Positions 43,700 through 53,132 of a stretch of 64,000 nt of DNA are shown in pieces. The notes below the pieces were generated by a model, which saw nothing but the letters and a program-made list of their open reading frames with translations, was not told where the DNA came from and searched no databases. Numbering within the stretch: the first letter of the stretch is position 1; each line of letters starts with the position of its first letter. The stretch comes from Candidatus Rickettsia kotlanii (GTDB taxonomy: Bacteria > Pseudomonadota > Alphaproteobacteria > Rickettsiales > Rickettsiaceae), in contig AP027062.1 in NCBI GenBank assembly GCA_030295365.1, positions 640,001-704,000 on the forward strand, in the 5' to 3' direction. The position numbers and the translations under genes were made by a program.

Positions 43700-45170
43700 T
43701 TCTCAACTTATGGAAATCAAAATTTATCCTGTTTTTTTCATGGTCTGTTATAAAGCCGTATAAATATTGGTATTTTGTTATGATGCTTGGGCCTATTGCA
43801 AGCGGCTTTCATCCTATTATATATAATTATGCTGTAAAGCTTTTGCTTGATTTATTTACCCAAAATGAAAAGATTATATTTGCTCAAATTTATAAACCGA
43901 TAATATGGTTTGTAGCAGCACAAGCTATACTTGATGGTGTTTGGCGTGCTCATAACTTTACGCAACTTAAAGTAATGCCTCATATTTTTCAAGGTATGAT
44001 GAATAAAATATGTAATCACTGTTTTAATTTGCTGTATACTTATTTTCAAAATAACCTTCCCGGGTTCTATCGTCGGAAGAGTACGGAATTATTATAAAAT
44101 GTACCAAGCAATCAAGTATCAATTAAGCAAACCGTTATTAATTACCTTGCTTTCCAGTATTGCACTGGATCTTACTAATATTAAAGTATTTGTTGTCATT
44201 AGTACCTTTATGGCTATTGACTTACCGCTTGCTTTACAGTTTTTTACTAAACTTGCTAAAATGGAACAAGATAAGCAAGATGCTTAGTATAGTAGCTGAT
44301 TGTATTATAAACATCTTTACTATTTTTTCGTTTGCAGCAAAGCAGCGCGCATTAAATAAAGTATTATTACCATAATGTACATAACCTTCTAACAATAAAA
44401 TATTACAAATATGATTTAATTATTTGCATAATACTCAGTTTAGTATATTGGGTATATTTAACAGGTGTATTTGTGTATGTAATTCATTTAACGTAATCTT
44501 GGTGAAATTAGTATCGGCGATATTGCTTTTATTATGTCCCTTACTTTTTTAGTTACTGAAAATTCGTGGCATGCCACTATGGAACTTAAAGACTTTTTAG
44601 AAGATATGGCAGCGTTTTGCTCCGCCTTTACAATCATCCAAATCCCACAAGATACTAAAATGCTGCTGAATTAAAAATCTTCAAAGGGGGAGATTATATT
44701 TAAGGATATATCGTTTGCTTATAAAGAGGGGAGTAGTGTATGCCAGTCTCTTAATTTGCATATTAAAGCCGGTGAGAAAGTGGGTATTGTTGGGCATTCA
44801 GGTAGCAGTAAATCCACTTTAATTGCATTATTATTGAAAAATTTTAAGCCGAAATTGGCGATATTATAATCGATAACCAAAGCCTTTACGATACTTCCTC
44901 TGACAGCCTGTGTGGGAGCAGATATCATTAATTCCTCAAGATATCATGCTTTTTCATTGCTCAGTAAGTAAGAATATCGGATATGTAAAAGAGAATGCTT
45001 TGCCTTAGGAAATAGAAAATGCCGCCAAAGCTGCAAATATTCATGAATTTATCAAAAGTTTACCGATAATTGCTATAGCCCACAGATTACCTACTATTAA
45101 GCATATGGATAGAATTATTGTTATGGATAAAGGTAAGATCGTATAATATGGCACCTTTAGGCACTCTGGG
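43700..45170 (+). pseudogene. ABC exporter, decayed and internally deleted
   Basis: Membrane-domain pieces (MMLGPIASGFHPIIYNYAVK, IIWFVAAQAILDGVWRAHNF) and ATPase pieces ([29 protein letters not shown]) are in several frames. The sequence then jumps to [19 protein letters not shown], so the stretch with the LSGGQ signature and Walker B is deleted. It is related to the intact exporter at 30.8-32.6 kb. Many stops confirm loss. Confidence 0.8.
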
Positions 45171-45301
45171 AGTATCAAGTTAACGGGTTTGTATTAAGAA
45201 TATGTAAGGTATTTCTAGGCAACAAAAAGCTAACTATGAAGTTCAAACCTAATAAAAGGCATTTATTACAATTGATTTTAAACATGCTTCAAAGAAAAGA
45301 G

Positions 45302-45715
45302 TTATACCCCTAAGGCTTTTTTCCCTTTAGATTGTTCTTGTTCAACTGTTTGAGTATGAGACTTAACTTGAGGGATTGCAAGATCGACTACATGTTCATA
45401 TCTAACGTTATTTTCAAATAAAACTTGACCGCATTTATTCACTTGAATGATGTCTTCTTTAGAGAATTTATTTAAAATAACTTCCGTGATATTATACAGG
45501 AATTTCCAAGATAGTTCTATTCTTTCTTGTAATGTCAGCTTTTTATTTTCTGGTTTTTGACTATTAAGGGCAACATTTGGCGAATCATCAATATTACCTC
45601 CTTCAACAGGTAATATATTTTTTTTACGTGCTGCTATTTTCTTATATATTAAAAATATTAATAATAATGCTAAGCAACCTATGGTAATTAAAATATGAGT
45701 ATTAGAATTAGACAC
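45302..45715 (-). CDS. single-pass membrane protein, unknown
   Basis: The product has 137 residues from a GTG start (45713-45715). One N-terminal helix (about 7-25: ILITIGCLALLLIFLIY) is followed by a basic stretch and a soluble domain containing RIELSWKFLYNITEVILNKF and DIIQVNKCGQVLFE. No known function. It may be one of the Rickettsia-only families. The upstream decayed gene ends immediately before its start, so the two were probably one operon. Confidence 0.6.
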   Translation of the reverse strand: MSNSNTHILITIGCLALLLIFLIYKKIAARKKNILPVEGGNIDDSPNVALNSQKPENKKLTLQERIELSWKFLYNITEVILNKFSKEDIIQVNKCGQVLFENNVRYEHVVDLAIPQVKSHTQTVEQEQSKGKKALGV

Positions 45716-46891
45716 TATTTTGCGCTTCCTTGTTGTTGAGTTAAGTTGTGTGTTTTAGAAAGTATAGTAACCACTGCTTTACCTATATTAACTGTATTAA
45801 CTGAGTTAGCTATATCAGGAGTTAGCTTTGCAATTGTTAAGACCGGATGCGGTAATAAGTTAGTTTTTATTGTTAGACTTATAACATCCCCGAGTTCTTG
45901 ACTTCCTGGTATTACTCTTACTATTTTTTTATGTCGCTTGCAATTTTCATAGCTTTTTCTACTGCTTTACATAAGGATTCTATCTTTTCGCCACAACAAG
46001 CTTCCAGATTTAATACTTTATAATAATTCTGTTTTAGCTTCATTTAGATTACTAGAGATAGTATTCTTTACAGAGTTTAATTTGTCAATATTTATATCTT
46101 GTGGAATTGCACTTTCAATATTACTTTTGAGTTCTGTGATTTTTTCTTCTACTTCATTTCTGCTTTTTGGTATAGCTTTAGCAGCTTTTACAACATTCTC
46201 CAGTGAAACTTGGTTATTAGGGCCTTTATTTGCTATTTCAATAATTTTTCGAGGCAGTTCTTTTGATGTTTCTGAAGTTGTAGCAACTTTTTTGGCTTTT
46301 TTATAGATGTTTTCAAGTTTTTCATGAGATTTAGCCTCTTTCCTTATTTCTTTTATATTAATTATGCAATTTTGTTATTTTTGGCAATAATTTTTTCAGA
46401 GTCAATAAGATTATTTACTTTTTCAAGTATTCCGCTTGTTTGTATAAATATTCTAAGCATCGGTATTTGAGTCGATATAATCCCGACTAATATGTTGTCT
46501 AATGATTCTATAATTTTTTTAGAAGCTCCAGGATAAAGTTTATCTAATTCTTGCTGAAATTTTAAGATTCTAAAACATTTAAACATTTTGCTACAATAAT
46601 CCTGTCAAATAAAAAGATATCTTGTGTTTTTAACTGTTCTTGATATGCTGTCTCAAGCACTTCAGATATAGATTCTTGGATTGTCCTATTGAAAAGTTTT
46701 TCTATTTTCGCTACATCGATATTTTCCGTGTGAGATAATTCATTTAAAGAATTTTGTAAAATATAAAATAAATGATCTTCTAAATCTTTTACATTCATTT
46801 TCAAAGATTTTGTAAAACCTTTTAATTTTATTAAAAGTCTTTGTTGTTCTTTATTTAATCCGCTGAAACTAGAAAAATCAATTATAGACAT
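45716..46891 (-). pseudogene. decayed helical protein, unknown
   Basis: Starting MSIIDFSSFSGLNKEQQRLL at 46891, the frame stops after CLNVLES near 46565. It resumes in another frame as KFQQELDKLYPGASKKIIES to about 46362, then as AKKVATTSETSKELPRKIIE and LKSNIESAIPQDINIDKLNS, and ends VVTILSKTHNLTQQQGSAK near 45716. There are at least three breaks. The protein was long, helical and probably cytosolic. No family was recognised. Confidence 0.6.
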
Positions 46892-47108
46892 AAAATTTAT
46901 TATTTTGTTATCAAATATTAATTAATCTTAAAGCTTTATAACCGTAAAATAAAATGTAAAATAGTTATCATTGCCCTTGAGATTAATTTTTGTTATATTA
47001 CGTGCTAACATTGCTACAATAGATTTATATTGTTTTATTAGGCTACAGGTATATTCTTAAAAGATTAAACTAATCTAACTAACATATTATCAATTATTCA
47101 AGAAATTT

Positions 47109-48470
47109 ATGCGTAAATTAACTACATTTATTGTTACATTATTACTAACTAGTTTGGTTGCAGCAGTTGATTTGCAGGAAGCTTTAACTGAAGGATATAA
47201 GAATAATGAGGAGCTGAAAGCTGCTAGAATTAAGTTTTTAGACTCGATTGAGCAGTTTCCGCGAGCTTTGTCGGGGTTTATGCCTAGTGTTGGATTACAG
47301 ATTAATAGACAAAATAATAAGACTAAATATAATAAAAAATATGCTGATAGGCTTGATCTTACTCCAAGGGAAATAGATAGTGATCAAGGTGCATTAACAA
47401 TTCAACAGTCTCTATTTAATGGTGGTTCTAGCGTTGCGGCTCTTAAAGCTGCTCAAGCAGGATTTAAAGCCGCACGGGGTGCATATTATGCTGGTGAACA
47501 AAAAATATTATTAAATTTAATAACTGCGTATCTTGATTGTTTTGAGAGCAAAGCGAAATATGATATTTCCGAAAGTAGAGTTCGCACTAACATACAACAA
47601 GTTAACACCGTTGAGGAAAAATTAAGACTTGGAGAAGCAACGGAAGTAGATATAGCAACCGCAAGAGCAGGGCTTGCAGCAGCAGAAACGAATAAACTAG
47701 CTGCTTATGCCGATTTTCAAGGAAAAAAAGCAAATTTTATTAGAGTATTTGGAATAGAGCCGACTAATATAACTATGCCTGAGTTACCTAAAATGTTACC
47801 TGCTTCATTAGATGAGTTAACCGGAAGAGCTGCTAAGCTCAACCCTGATATTGATTCGGCAAGGCATAATGTAACTGTGGCTAAAGCTTTAGAAATGGCA
47901 GAAAAAGGGAAATTATTACCGCAAGTAAGTGTGCAACTGCAATCCGGTAGAACATACTACAATCCACAAAATGATATAAATGCTATAAATAATAGAAGCT
48001 ATACTACTACTCTTTCGGTAAATGTCCCTATTTATCCTGAGGGAGGAGCTCAATATTCAAGAATCAGATCGGCTAAAAATCAAACAAGAAATAGTGCAGT
48101 TCAGCTTGATAGTACGATAAAACAGACCCAAGCAGGAGTTGTAAGTGTGTGGGAAGGATTTGAAGCAGCAAAATCTCGTATTGTTGCTGCTAATCAAGGA
48201 GTGGATGCTGCTCAAATATCATATGACGGTACTGTGCAAGAGGAAATAGTCGGATCTAAAACAATATTAGATGTTTTAACTGCCGAAGAAAAATTATACG
48301 AAGCAAAAATAACTCGTGTGGATGCGTATAAATCTTCAATACTTGCGGCATATCAAATGAAATTGTTAACCGGCGAGCTAACGGCTCAAAGTTTAAAACT
48401 TAAAGTAAAATATTTTAGTCCTGAAGAAGAGTTTAAGACTATTAAAAAGAAAATGTTTATAGGTTTCTAA
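47109..48470 (+). CDS. tolC: TolC-family outer-membrane channel
   Basis: The product has 453 residues with a signal peptide (about 1-18, ending LVAAVDLQEAL). Two long helical repeats end in the paired TolC segments: SLFNGGSSVAALKAAQAGFK and VPIYPEGGAQYSRIRSAKNQ. TolC spans the outer membrane and periplasm and completes type I exporters and drug pumps. In R. typhi, TolC has been reported to export the ankyrin protein RARP-1, whose gene is two genes downstream here. No membrane-fusion protein is in the window. Confidence 0.95.
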   Translation: MRKLTTFIVTLLLTSLVAAVDLQEALTEGYKNNEELKAARIKFLDSIEQFPRALSGFMPSVGLQINRQNNKTKYNKKYADRLDLTPREIDSDQGALTIQQSLFNGGSSVAALKAAQAGFKAARGAYYAGEQKILLNLITAYLDCFESKAKYDISESRVRTNIQQVNTVEEKLRLGEATEVDIATARAGLAAAETNKLAAYADFQGKKANFIRVFGIEPTNITMPELPKMLPASLDELTGRAAKLNPDIDSARHNVTVAKALEMAEKGKLLPQVSVQLQSGRTYYNPQNDINAINNRSYTTTLSVNVPIYPEGGAQYSRIRSAKNQTRNSAVQLDSTIKQTQAGVVSVWEGFEAAKSRIVAANQGVDAAQISYDGTVQEEIVGSKTILDVLTAEEKLYEAKITRVDAYKSSILAAYQMKLLTGELTAQSLKLKVKYFSPEEEFKTIKKKMFIGF

Positions 48471-48471
48471 T

Positions 48472-48870
48472 GTGAGTAAGGAAAATAAAAAGAATCAAGA
48501 TATGTCGATAGAAGACATATTAAAATCGATAAAAGGAGTAATAAACGAGCGTAAAAATCCTATTCATGAAAATGATAGCGAAGATAAAGATGTATTAGAG
48601 CTAACGGAAATAGTAAATCAAGATGAAGAAGAAAAGTTAATATCAACTAAATCTGCTGAAGAGGTGGGTGATATTTTTAAAAATTTTACCGATACTATTA
48701 AAGATAAAAAACTGAATAATAATATCTCATCTAAAAATGCACTTGAAGAATTAGTCGTTGGGATGTTAAAACCAGAACTTAAAGTTTGGCTTGATAAAAA
48801 TTTACCTGTACTTGTTAAAGAGTTAGTAGAGGTTGAGATAAAGAAATTGGTACAGAATAGTAAGAGGTAG
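48472..48870 (+). CDS. PopZ-like polar organising protein (DUF2497)
   Basis: The product has 132 residues from GTG, one base after tolC. MSIEDILKSIKGVINE and VLELTEIV match the N-terminal motifs of PopZ. The C-terminal helices LEELVVGMLKPELKVWLDKN and LPVLVKELVEVEIKKLV match its oligomerising end. PopZ forms a polar matrix that anchors chromosome and signalling proteins in Caulobacter. The proline-rich middle is short here. Role in Rickettsia is inferred from the motifs. Confidence 0.8.
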   Translation: MSKENKKNQDMSIEDILKSIKGVINERKNPIHENDSEDKDVLELTEIVNQDEEEKLISTKSAEEVGDIFKNFTDTIKDKKLNNNISSKNALEELVVGMLKPELKVWLDKNLPVLVKELVEVEIKKLVQNSKR

Positions 48871-48922
48871 GGGAGTGAATGTCATTACTAGCTAAAAGCG
48901 GGAGGAGGTGTATGGTTCGTTT

Positions 48923-49043
48923 ATGTCATTCCTGCGGAAGCAAAAATCCAGCAATTAAAAGGTATATACACAGTAAGTTTTTAATATTAAAAGCTCGATT
49001 TATCTCGCTTTACCCTGGATTCCTGCTTCCGCAGGAATGACAT
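48923..49043. repeat. palindromic repeat, family B
   Basis: ATGTCATTCCTGCGGAAGC at the left and GCTTCCGCAGGAATGACAT at the right are perfect inverted ends. It separates the PopZ-like gene from rarp-1. Confidence 0.9.
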
Positions 49044-49088
49044 CGAACAACCTTCTGCTATCAAATAAATTATTTAATAAGGAATTAT

Positions 49089-50834
49089 ATGTTAAATAAA
49101 TTATGTAAGATATTATTTTTTATAAATCTATTATTAGTGACAGTTCAAAGTTATGCTTCACCTCCGTCATTACCGCCATCATTACCGCCGGCTGCCGAAG
49201 TAGATACTAAAGATAAGAATGTTCGCTCTAGTGCCGGTATTTCTTTTTTTGATAAATTTAAGCAATTTTTTAGTAAACCCAAAAAGAAAGATATATCCTC
49301 TAAACAAGCAAATGAACAAACTAAAGCAGCCCATCAAGAAGAACTAAAGCTAGTTTCCCAAGAGCCTAATGACAATGAACAAGCTGAGCCGTTTATAGAT
49401 GTTGGTAATACAGCATTACCTAGCGCTACAAGTTATAACGTTCATACAAATTCCAGTCATGAAAGTAGTGTAAATTTAGTTTCTCATGACATTCAGGAAT
49501 CTAATGAAGCCGAGGCATCTGAACCTTTTATAGATATTAGTAGTGCAACGTTACCTAGTGTTACAAGTAATGAAGTGCATGAAGAACAAGTTGCTTCTAA
49601 TGAGTATAATGATACAAATTTAGCTTCTAATATTATAACTCCTAACGTACCGAGACCGGTAGTATCTATGCCTCCGGTTCACGCAGGAAGTTATGTAGTG
49701 CCTTTGCAGCGCCCAGTGCAAATATATAAATCAACCAATTTGCCTCCTGTGCATAAGCCTATTTCGCTTAATCCCCCTCCTGATGCTAATAAAGAGGAAG
49801 AAAGCGTAGCACCGATAGCACCGCCCTCTATACCTGATATGCCTGCTGTTTCTCTGCCTGTGGTGAGCCCCCCGGTAACCCAAGATACTACATCAAGTAC
49901 TATGCCGACAACAGTACCTCCTGCAGGCACTCCGGTAGTACCTAGTAATGTACCTACACCTCCAGTAATGCCTACAAATCAACCTGCTACACAGCATATA
50001 ACACCGACTAGCCCAAATACACCCGTTACTACTCCGTCTAAAGTAGCCCCTACAACCGATTCTTCGGCGGGACTCAATAACTCGCAAGAGACATTTGTAG
50101 CTGTTTCAGATGTCCCAAAAAAACAAAATTGGGATACGTCGCTTATACCCGTTGTTGTAGTGAAACCGAATCAACTTCAGCCTTTAGAGAAGCAAATTAA
50201 TAATAATCAAATTACAAATAATCAAGAGAAATCGTCTCCGGTAAGTTCTCCAAATGTCATGATTCAAAAACAAAATAATAACGTAAATAATGAAATATCG
50301 GAGTTGGTCACAAAATTTGTTAAAGATGAAACACAAATGTTACTTTTACCTGATGATGATATAGTTCTTGGTAAACTAACAGAGCAGGCGACTTTAGAGC
50401 AGATGGATATGTATGCATATATAGAGCTATTCCAAAAGAAAGAAGAATGGATAGCAAGTGCTGCAAGAAGAAAAGTTGTAGAGAGTTTTATTAAATATAA
50501 TAATGATATAAATAAAAAGAAAGATATTTATGCCAATCTATCTTATTGTAGTGCAGTAAAGAATGCTTTTAGAGCAGTGGATAGAAACAATCTTTTTGGG
50601 TTGCGTGCGTTACTTGAAATTTATCCTATATTGCAAGAAAAAGGTAGAAGCGGTGAGACATTACTAACTGCTGCTATTTATAACGATAATTACTATTTAG
50701 CAAAATTTTTGGTTATACGAGGTATTAAAATTTCTACTCTAAATGATGAGTGCCAATATCCATTAGATATTGCATTAGCTCAAGGAAACTCCAACATAGC
50801 TTGTATGTTAATAAAAGCTAAGGGATATAATTGA
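49089..50834 (+). CDS. rarp-1: RARP-1, secreted ankyrin-repeat protein
   Basis: The product has 581 residues. A signal peptide (1-23, ending VTVQSYAS) is followed by a long disordered Pro/Ser/Thr/Val/Asn region to about 390. It contains a duplicated unit (EPFIDVGNTALPSATS at 100-115 and EPFIDISSATLPSVTS at 145-160, 45 residues apart). The C-terminal third is helical and ends in ankyrin units (RSGETLLTAAIYNDNYYLAK, ECQYPLDIALAQGN). Gene order tolC - PopZ-like - ankyrin protein matches RARP-1, described as TolC-dependent in R. typhi and periplasmic and growth-promoting in R. parkeri. Confidence 0.85.
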   Translation: MLNKLCKILFFINLLLVTVQSYASPPSLPPSLPPAAEVDTKDKNVRSSAGISFFDKFKQFFSKPKKKDISSKQANEQTKAAHQEELKLVSQEPNDNEQAEPFIDVGNTALPSATSYNVHTNSSHESSVNLVSHDIQESNEAEASEPFIDISSATLPSVTSNEVHEEQVASNEYNDTNLASNIITPNVPRPVVSMPPVHAGSYVVPLQRPVQIYKSTNLPPVHKPISLNPPPDANKEEESVAPIAPPSIPDMPAVSLPVVSPPVTQDTTSSTMPTTVPPAGTPVVPSNVPTPPVMPTNQPATQHITPTSPNTPVTTPSKVAPTTDSSAGLNNSQETFVAVSDVPKKQNWDTSLIPVVVVKPNQLQPLEKQINNNQITNNQEKSSPVSSPNVMIQKQNNNVNNEISELVTKFVKDETQMLLLPDDDIVLGKLTEQATLEQMDMYAYIELFQKKEEWIASAARRKVVESFIKYNNDINKKKDIYANLSYCSAVKNAFRAVDRNNLFGLRALLEIYPILQEKGRSGETLLTAAIYNDNYYLAKFLVIRGIKISTLNDECQYPLDIALAQGNSNIACMLIKAKGYN

Positions 50835-50849
50835 TAAGATTATTTTTAT

Positions 50850-50921
50850 CGTCATTGCGAACGACTGTATAAAATCCTGAGATTGCTTGGTCAAAACTTA
50901 TAGTTTTGCTTCGCAATGATG
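50850..50921. repeat. short palindromic repeat, family A
   Basis: CGTCATTGCGAACGA and CTTCGCAATGATG are the ends of this 72-base unit with CAAAACTTATAGTTTTG inside. It lies between rarp-1 and parE. Confidence 0.75.
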
Positions 50922-51015
50922 TAGAATTTTCAAACAATTTCTTTAAAGCTTAATTGCTTTTCTATGTTAAATAGTTTAATTTAGGAGAGAAAATAATTAA
51001 TTAAATCTCTAATAT

Positions 51016-53004
51016 ATGAGTGATTTATTCAGCTTTGACAAAGAAAAGCAAAATAAGCTAGTCGATAATAACTATAGTGCAAAAGATATTGAAGTATTAG
51101 AGGGGCTTGAGCCTGTTCGTAAAAGACCAGGGATGTATATCGGGGGTACTGATTCAAATGCTATGCATCATTTAGTATCTGAAGTGCTGGATAATGCTAT
51201 GGATGAAGCAGTCGCAGGCTTTGCAAGTATCATCACGATAAAAATGCATCATGATCATAGTATTACTATATTTGATAACGGTCGCGGTATCCCTATTGAT
51301 AATCATCCTAAATTTCCTGACAAATCAGCTTTAGAAGTAATTTTAACTACTCTTCATTCAGGAGGTAAATTCTCAAATAATGTTTATCATACTGCCGGCG
51401 GATTGCATGGTGTTGGAATATCGGTAGTAAATGCTTTATCTAAACATTTAGAAATAAAGGTTTATAAACAAGGTAAATTATATAGCCAAAGTTATTCTAA
51501 AGGAGAAAAATTAACTGATTTAATATGTGAAGAAGCATCTAAAAGGCTAAGAGGTACATCAATAAATTTCACTCCCGATCCGGAAATTTTTAGTGAAAAA
51601 TTACATTTTAATCCTAAAAAGATTTATGAGCTTGCAAGGTCAAAAGCTTATTTATATCGCGGTGTTACTATAGAATGGGCATGCGAAGTAGAAGTACCGT
51701 TAGATATACCTAAAAAGGCATTAATAAGTTTCCCAAACGGTTTAAAAGATTATTTAAGTTCAAAAATAACTTTAGATAATTTAGTTATTCCAGGAATTTT
51801 TGCAGGTAATATAGAGTCTACGCCGGACAGGATAAAACTTGAATGGGCGATTTGTTGGCAAAATAACGATAGCTCGGCATTTATTCAATCATATTGTAAT
51901 ACTGTTCCGACTCCTCAAGGAGGAGCACATGAGCAAGGACTTAAGCTAGCTATTTTACGTGGGCTTAAAGCATATGGTGAAATGATAGGGAATAAAAAAG
52001 TTGCTAATCTAACTATTGAGGATATTTTAGAAACCGCAAGTGTTGTACTTTCTATTTTTATAGCTGAGCCGTCTTTTCAAGGACAAACTAAGGAAAAATT
52101 AGTATCAAACGGTGTAAGTAAACCGGTCGAGAATATAATAAAAGATCATTTTGACCATTTTCTTAGTAGCGATAAAGCTTTAGCTACTAATTTACTTGAG
52201 CATGTAATTAGCATTGCTGAGTTTAGAATCAGTAAGAAAAACGAAAAAAATATTTCCCGTAAAAATGCCACTCAAAAATTGCGTTTACCCGGTAAACTTG
52301 CCGATTGCACACGCACTTCACCTGAAGGGACGGAATTATTTATTGTAGAAGGTGATTCGGCAGGAGGCTCTGCAAAACAAGCACGTAATAGAGAAATGCA
52401 AGCAGTATTACCGCTATGGGGTAAAGTTCTAAATGTTGCGAGTTCTACGCTTGAGAAAATCGTTAATAATCAAGCAATACAAGATTTAGAAATAGCTCTT
52501 GCCTGCGGTAGTTTAAAGAATTATAAAAAAGAAAATCTGCGTTACGAAAAAATAATTATTATGACTGATGCAGATGTTGACGGTGCTCATATAGCTTCGC
52601 TATTAATGACTTTCTTTTTTTTACGAATGCCGAAATTGGTAGAAGAAGGGCATTTATATCTAGCTAAGCCTCCGCTTTATCGTTTAACGCAGTCTAATAA
52701 AACTTATTATGCAGGTGATGAAGAGGAAAAAGCTAAGTTAACGGATAAATTATTAAAAGCTAGTAAAGCTAAAATTGAAGTAGGTAGGTTTAAAGGTCTC
52801 GGTGAAATGATGCCTGCACAATTAAAGGAAACTACTATGCATCCGGAAAAAAGATCGCTTTTAAAGGTAACTTTAGAAGATTTTCAAAATGTCGATAAAA
52901 TAGTAGATGATTTAATGGGTAAAAAGCCGGAAAAAAGATTTCAATTTATTTATGAACAGGCTTTAGTTAAAATGGATAAAATTATTAGTGAGCTGGATAT
53001 TTAA
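51016..53004 (+). CDS. parE: topoisomerase IV subunit B
   Basis: The product has 662 residues. The GHKL ATPase motifs are present (VLEGLEPVRKRPGMYIGG, EVLDNAMDEAV, DNGRGIPID, TAGGLHGVGISVVNALS). The toprim domain has EGDSAGGSAKQARNREMQAV and DADVDGAHI. LPLWGKVLNV, with LWGK rather than the LRGK of GyrB, and the absence of the long GyrB insertion mark ParE. With ParC it separates daughter chromosomes. Confidence 0.93.
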   Translation: MSDLFSFDKEKQNKLVDNNYSAKDIEVLEGLEPVRKRPGMYIGGTDSNAMHHLVSEVLDNAMDEAVAGFASIITIKMHHDHSITIFDNGRGIPIDNHPKFPDKSALEVILTTLHSGGKFSNNVYHTAGGLHGVGISVVNALSKHLEIKVYKQGKLYSQSYSKGEKLTDLICEEASKRLRGTSINFTPDPEIFSEKLHFNPKKIYELARSKAYLYRGVTIEWACEVEVPLDIPKKALISFPNGLKDYLSSKITLDNLVIPGIFAGNIESTPDRIKLEWAICWQNNDSSAFIQSYCNTVPTPQGGAHEQGLKLAILRGLKAYGEMIGNKKVANLTIEDILETASVVLSIFIAEPSFQGQTKEKLVSNGVSKPVENIIKDHFDHFLSSDKALATNLLEHVISIAEFRISKKNEKNISRKNATQKLRLPGKLADCTRTSPEGTELFIVEGDSAGGSAKQARNREMQAVLPLWGKVLNVASSTLEKIVNNQAIQDLEIALACGSLKNYKKENLRYEKIIIMTDADVDGAHIASLLMTFFFLRMPKLVEEGHLYLAKPPLYRLTQSNKTYYAGDEEEKAKLTDKLLKASKAKIEVGRFKGLGEMMPAQLKETTMHPEKRSLLKVTLEDFQNVDKIVDDLMGKKPEKRFQFIYEQALVKMDKIISELDI

Positions 53005-53100
53005 TCGTTATTGCGAGGAGCCGTAGGCGACGCGGCAATTTCGTCAAATATCCTGGAGATTGCTTCATCAAATTACTTCGTAATTTTCCTTGCAATGACA
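53005..53100. repeat. palindromic repeat, family A, directly after parE
   Basis: TCGTTATTGCGAGGAGCCG begins one base after the parE stop; CTTGCAATGACA ends it. Inner CAAATTACTTCGTAATTT forms the loop stem. It also reaches a TTG that would extend ctpA. Confidence 0.8.
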
Positions 53101-53132
53101 CTTTGCTTAAAAACACACATATTTGGAGTATT

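Noticed and set aside
53103-53132. TTG start for ctpA
   Set aside because: The ATG at 53133 has GGAG upstream and starts directly at a normal signal peptide.
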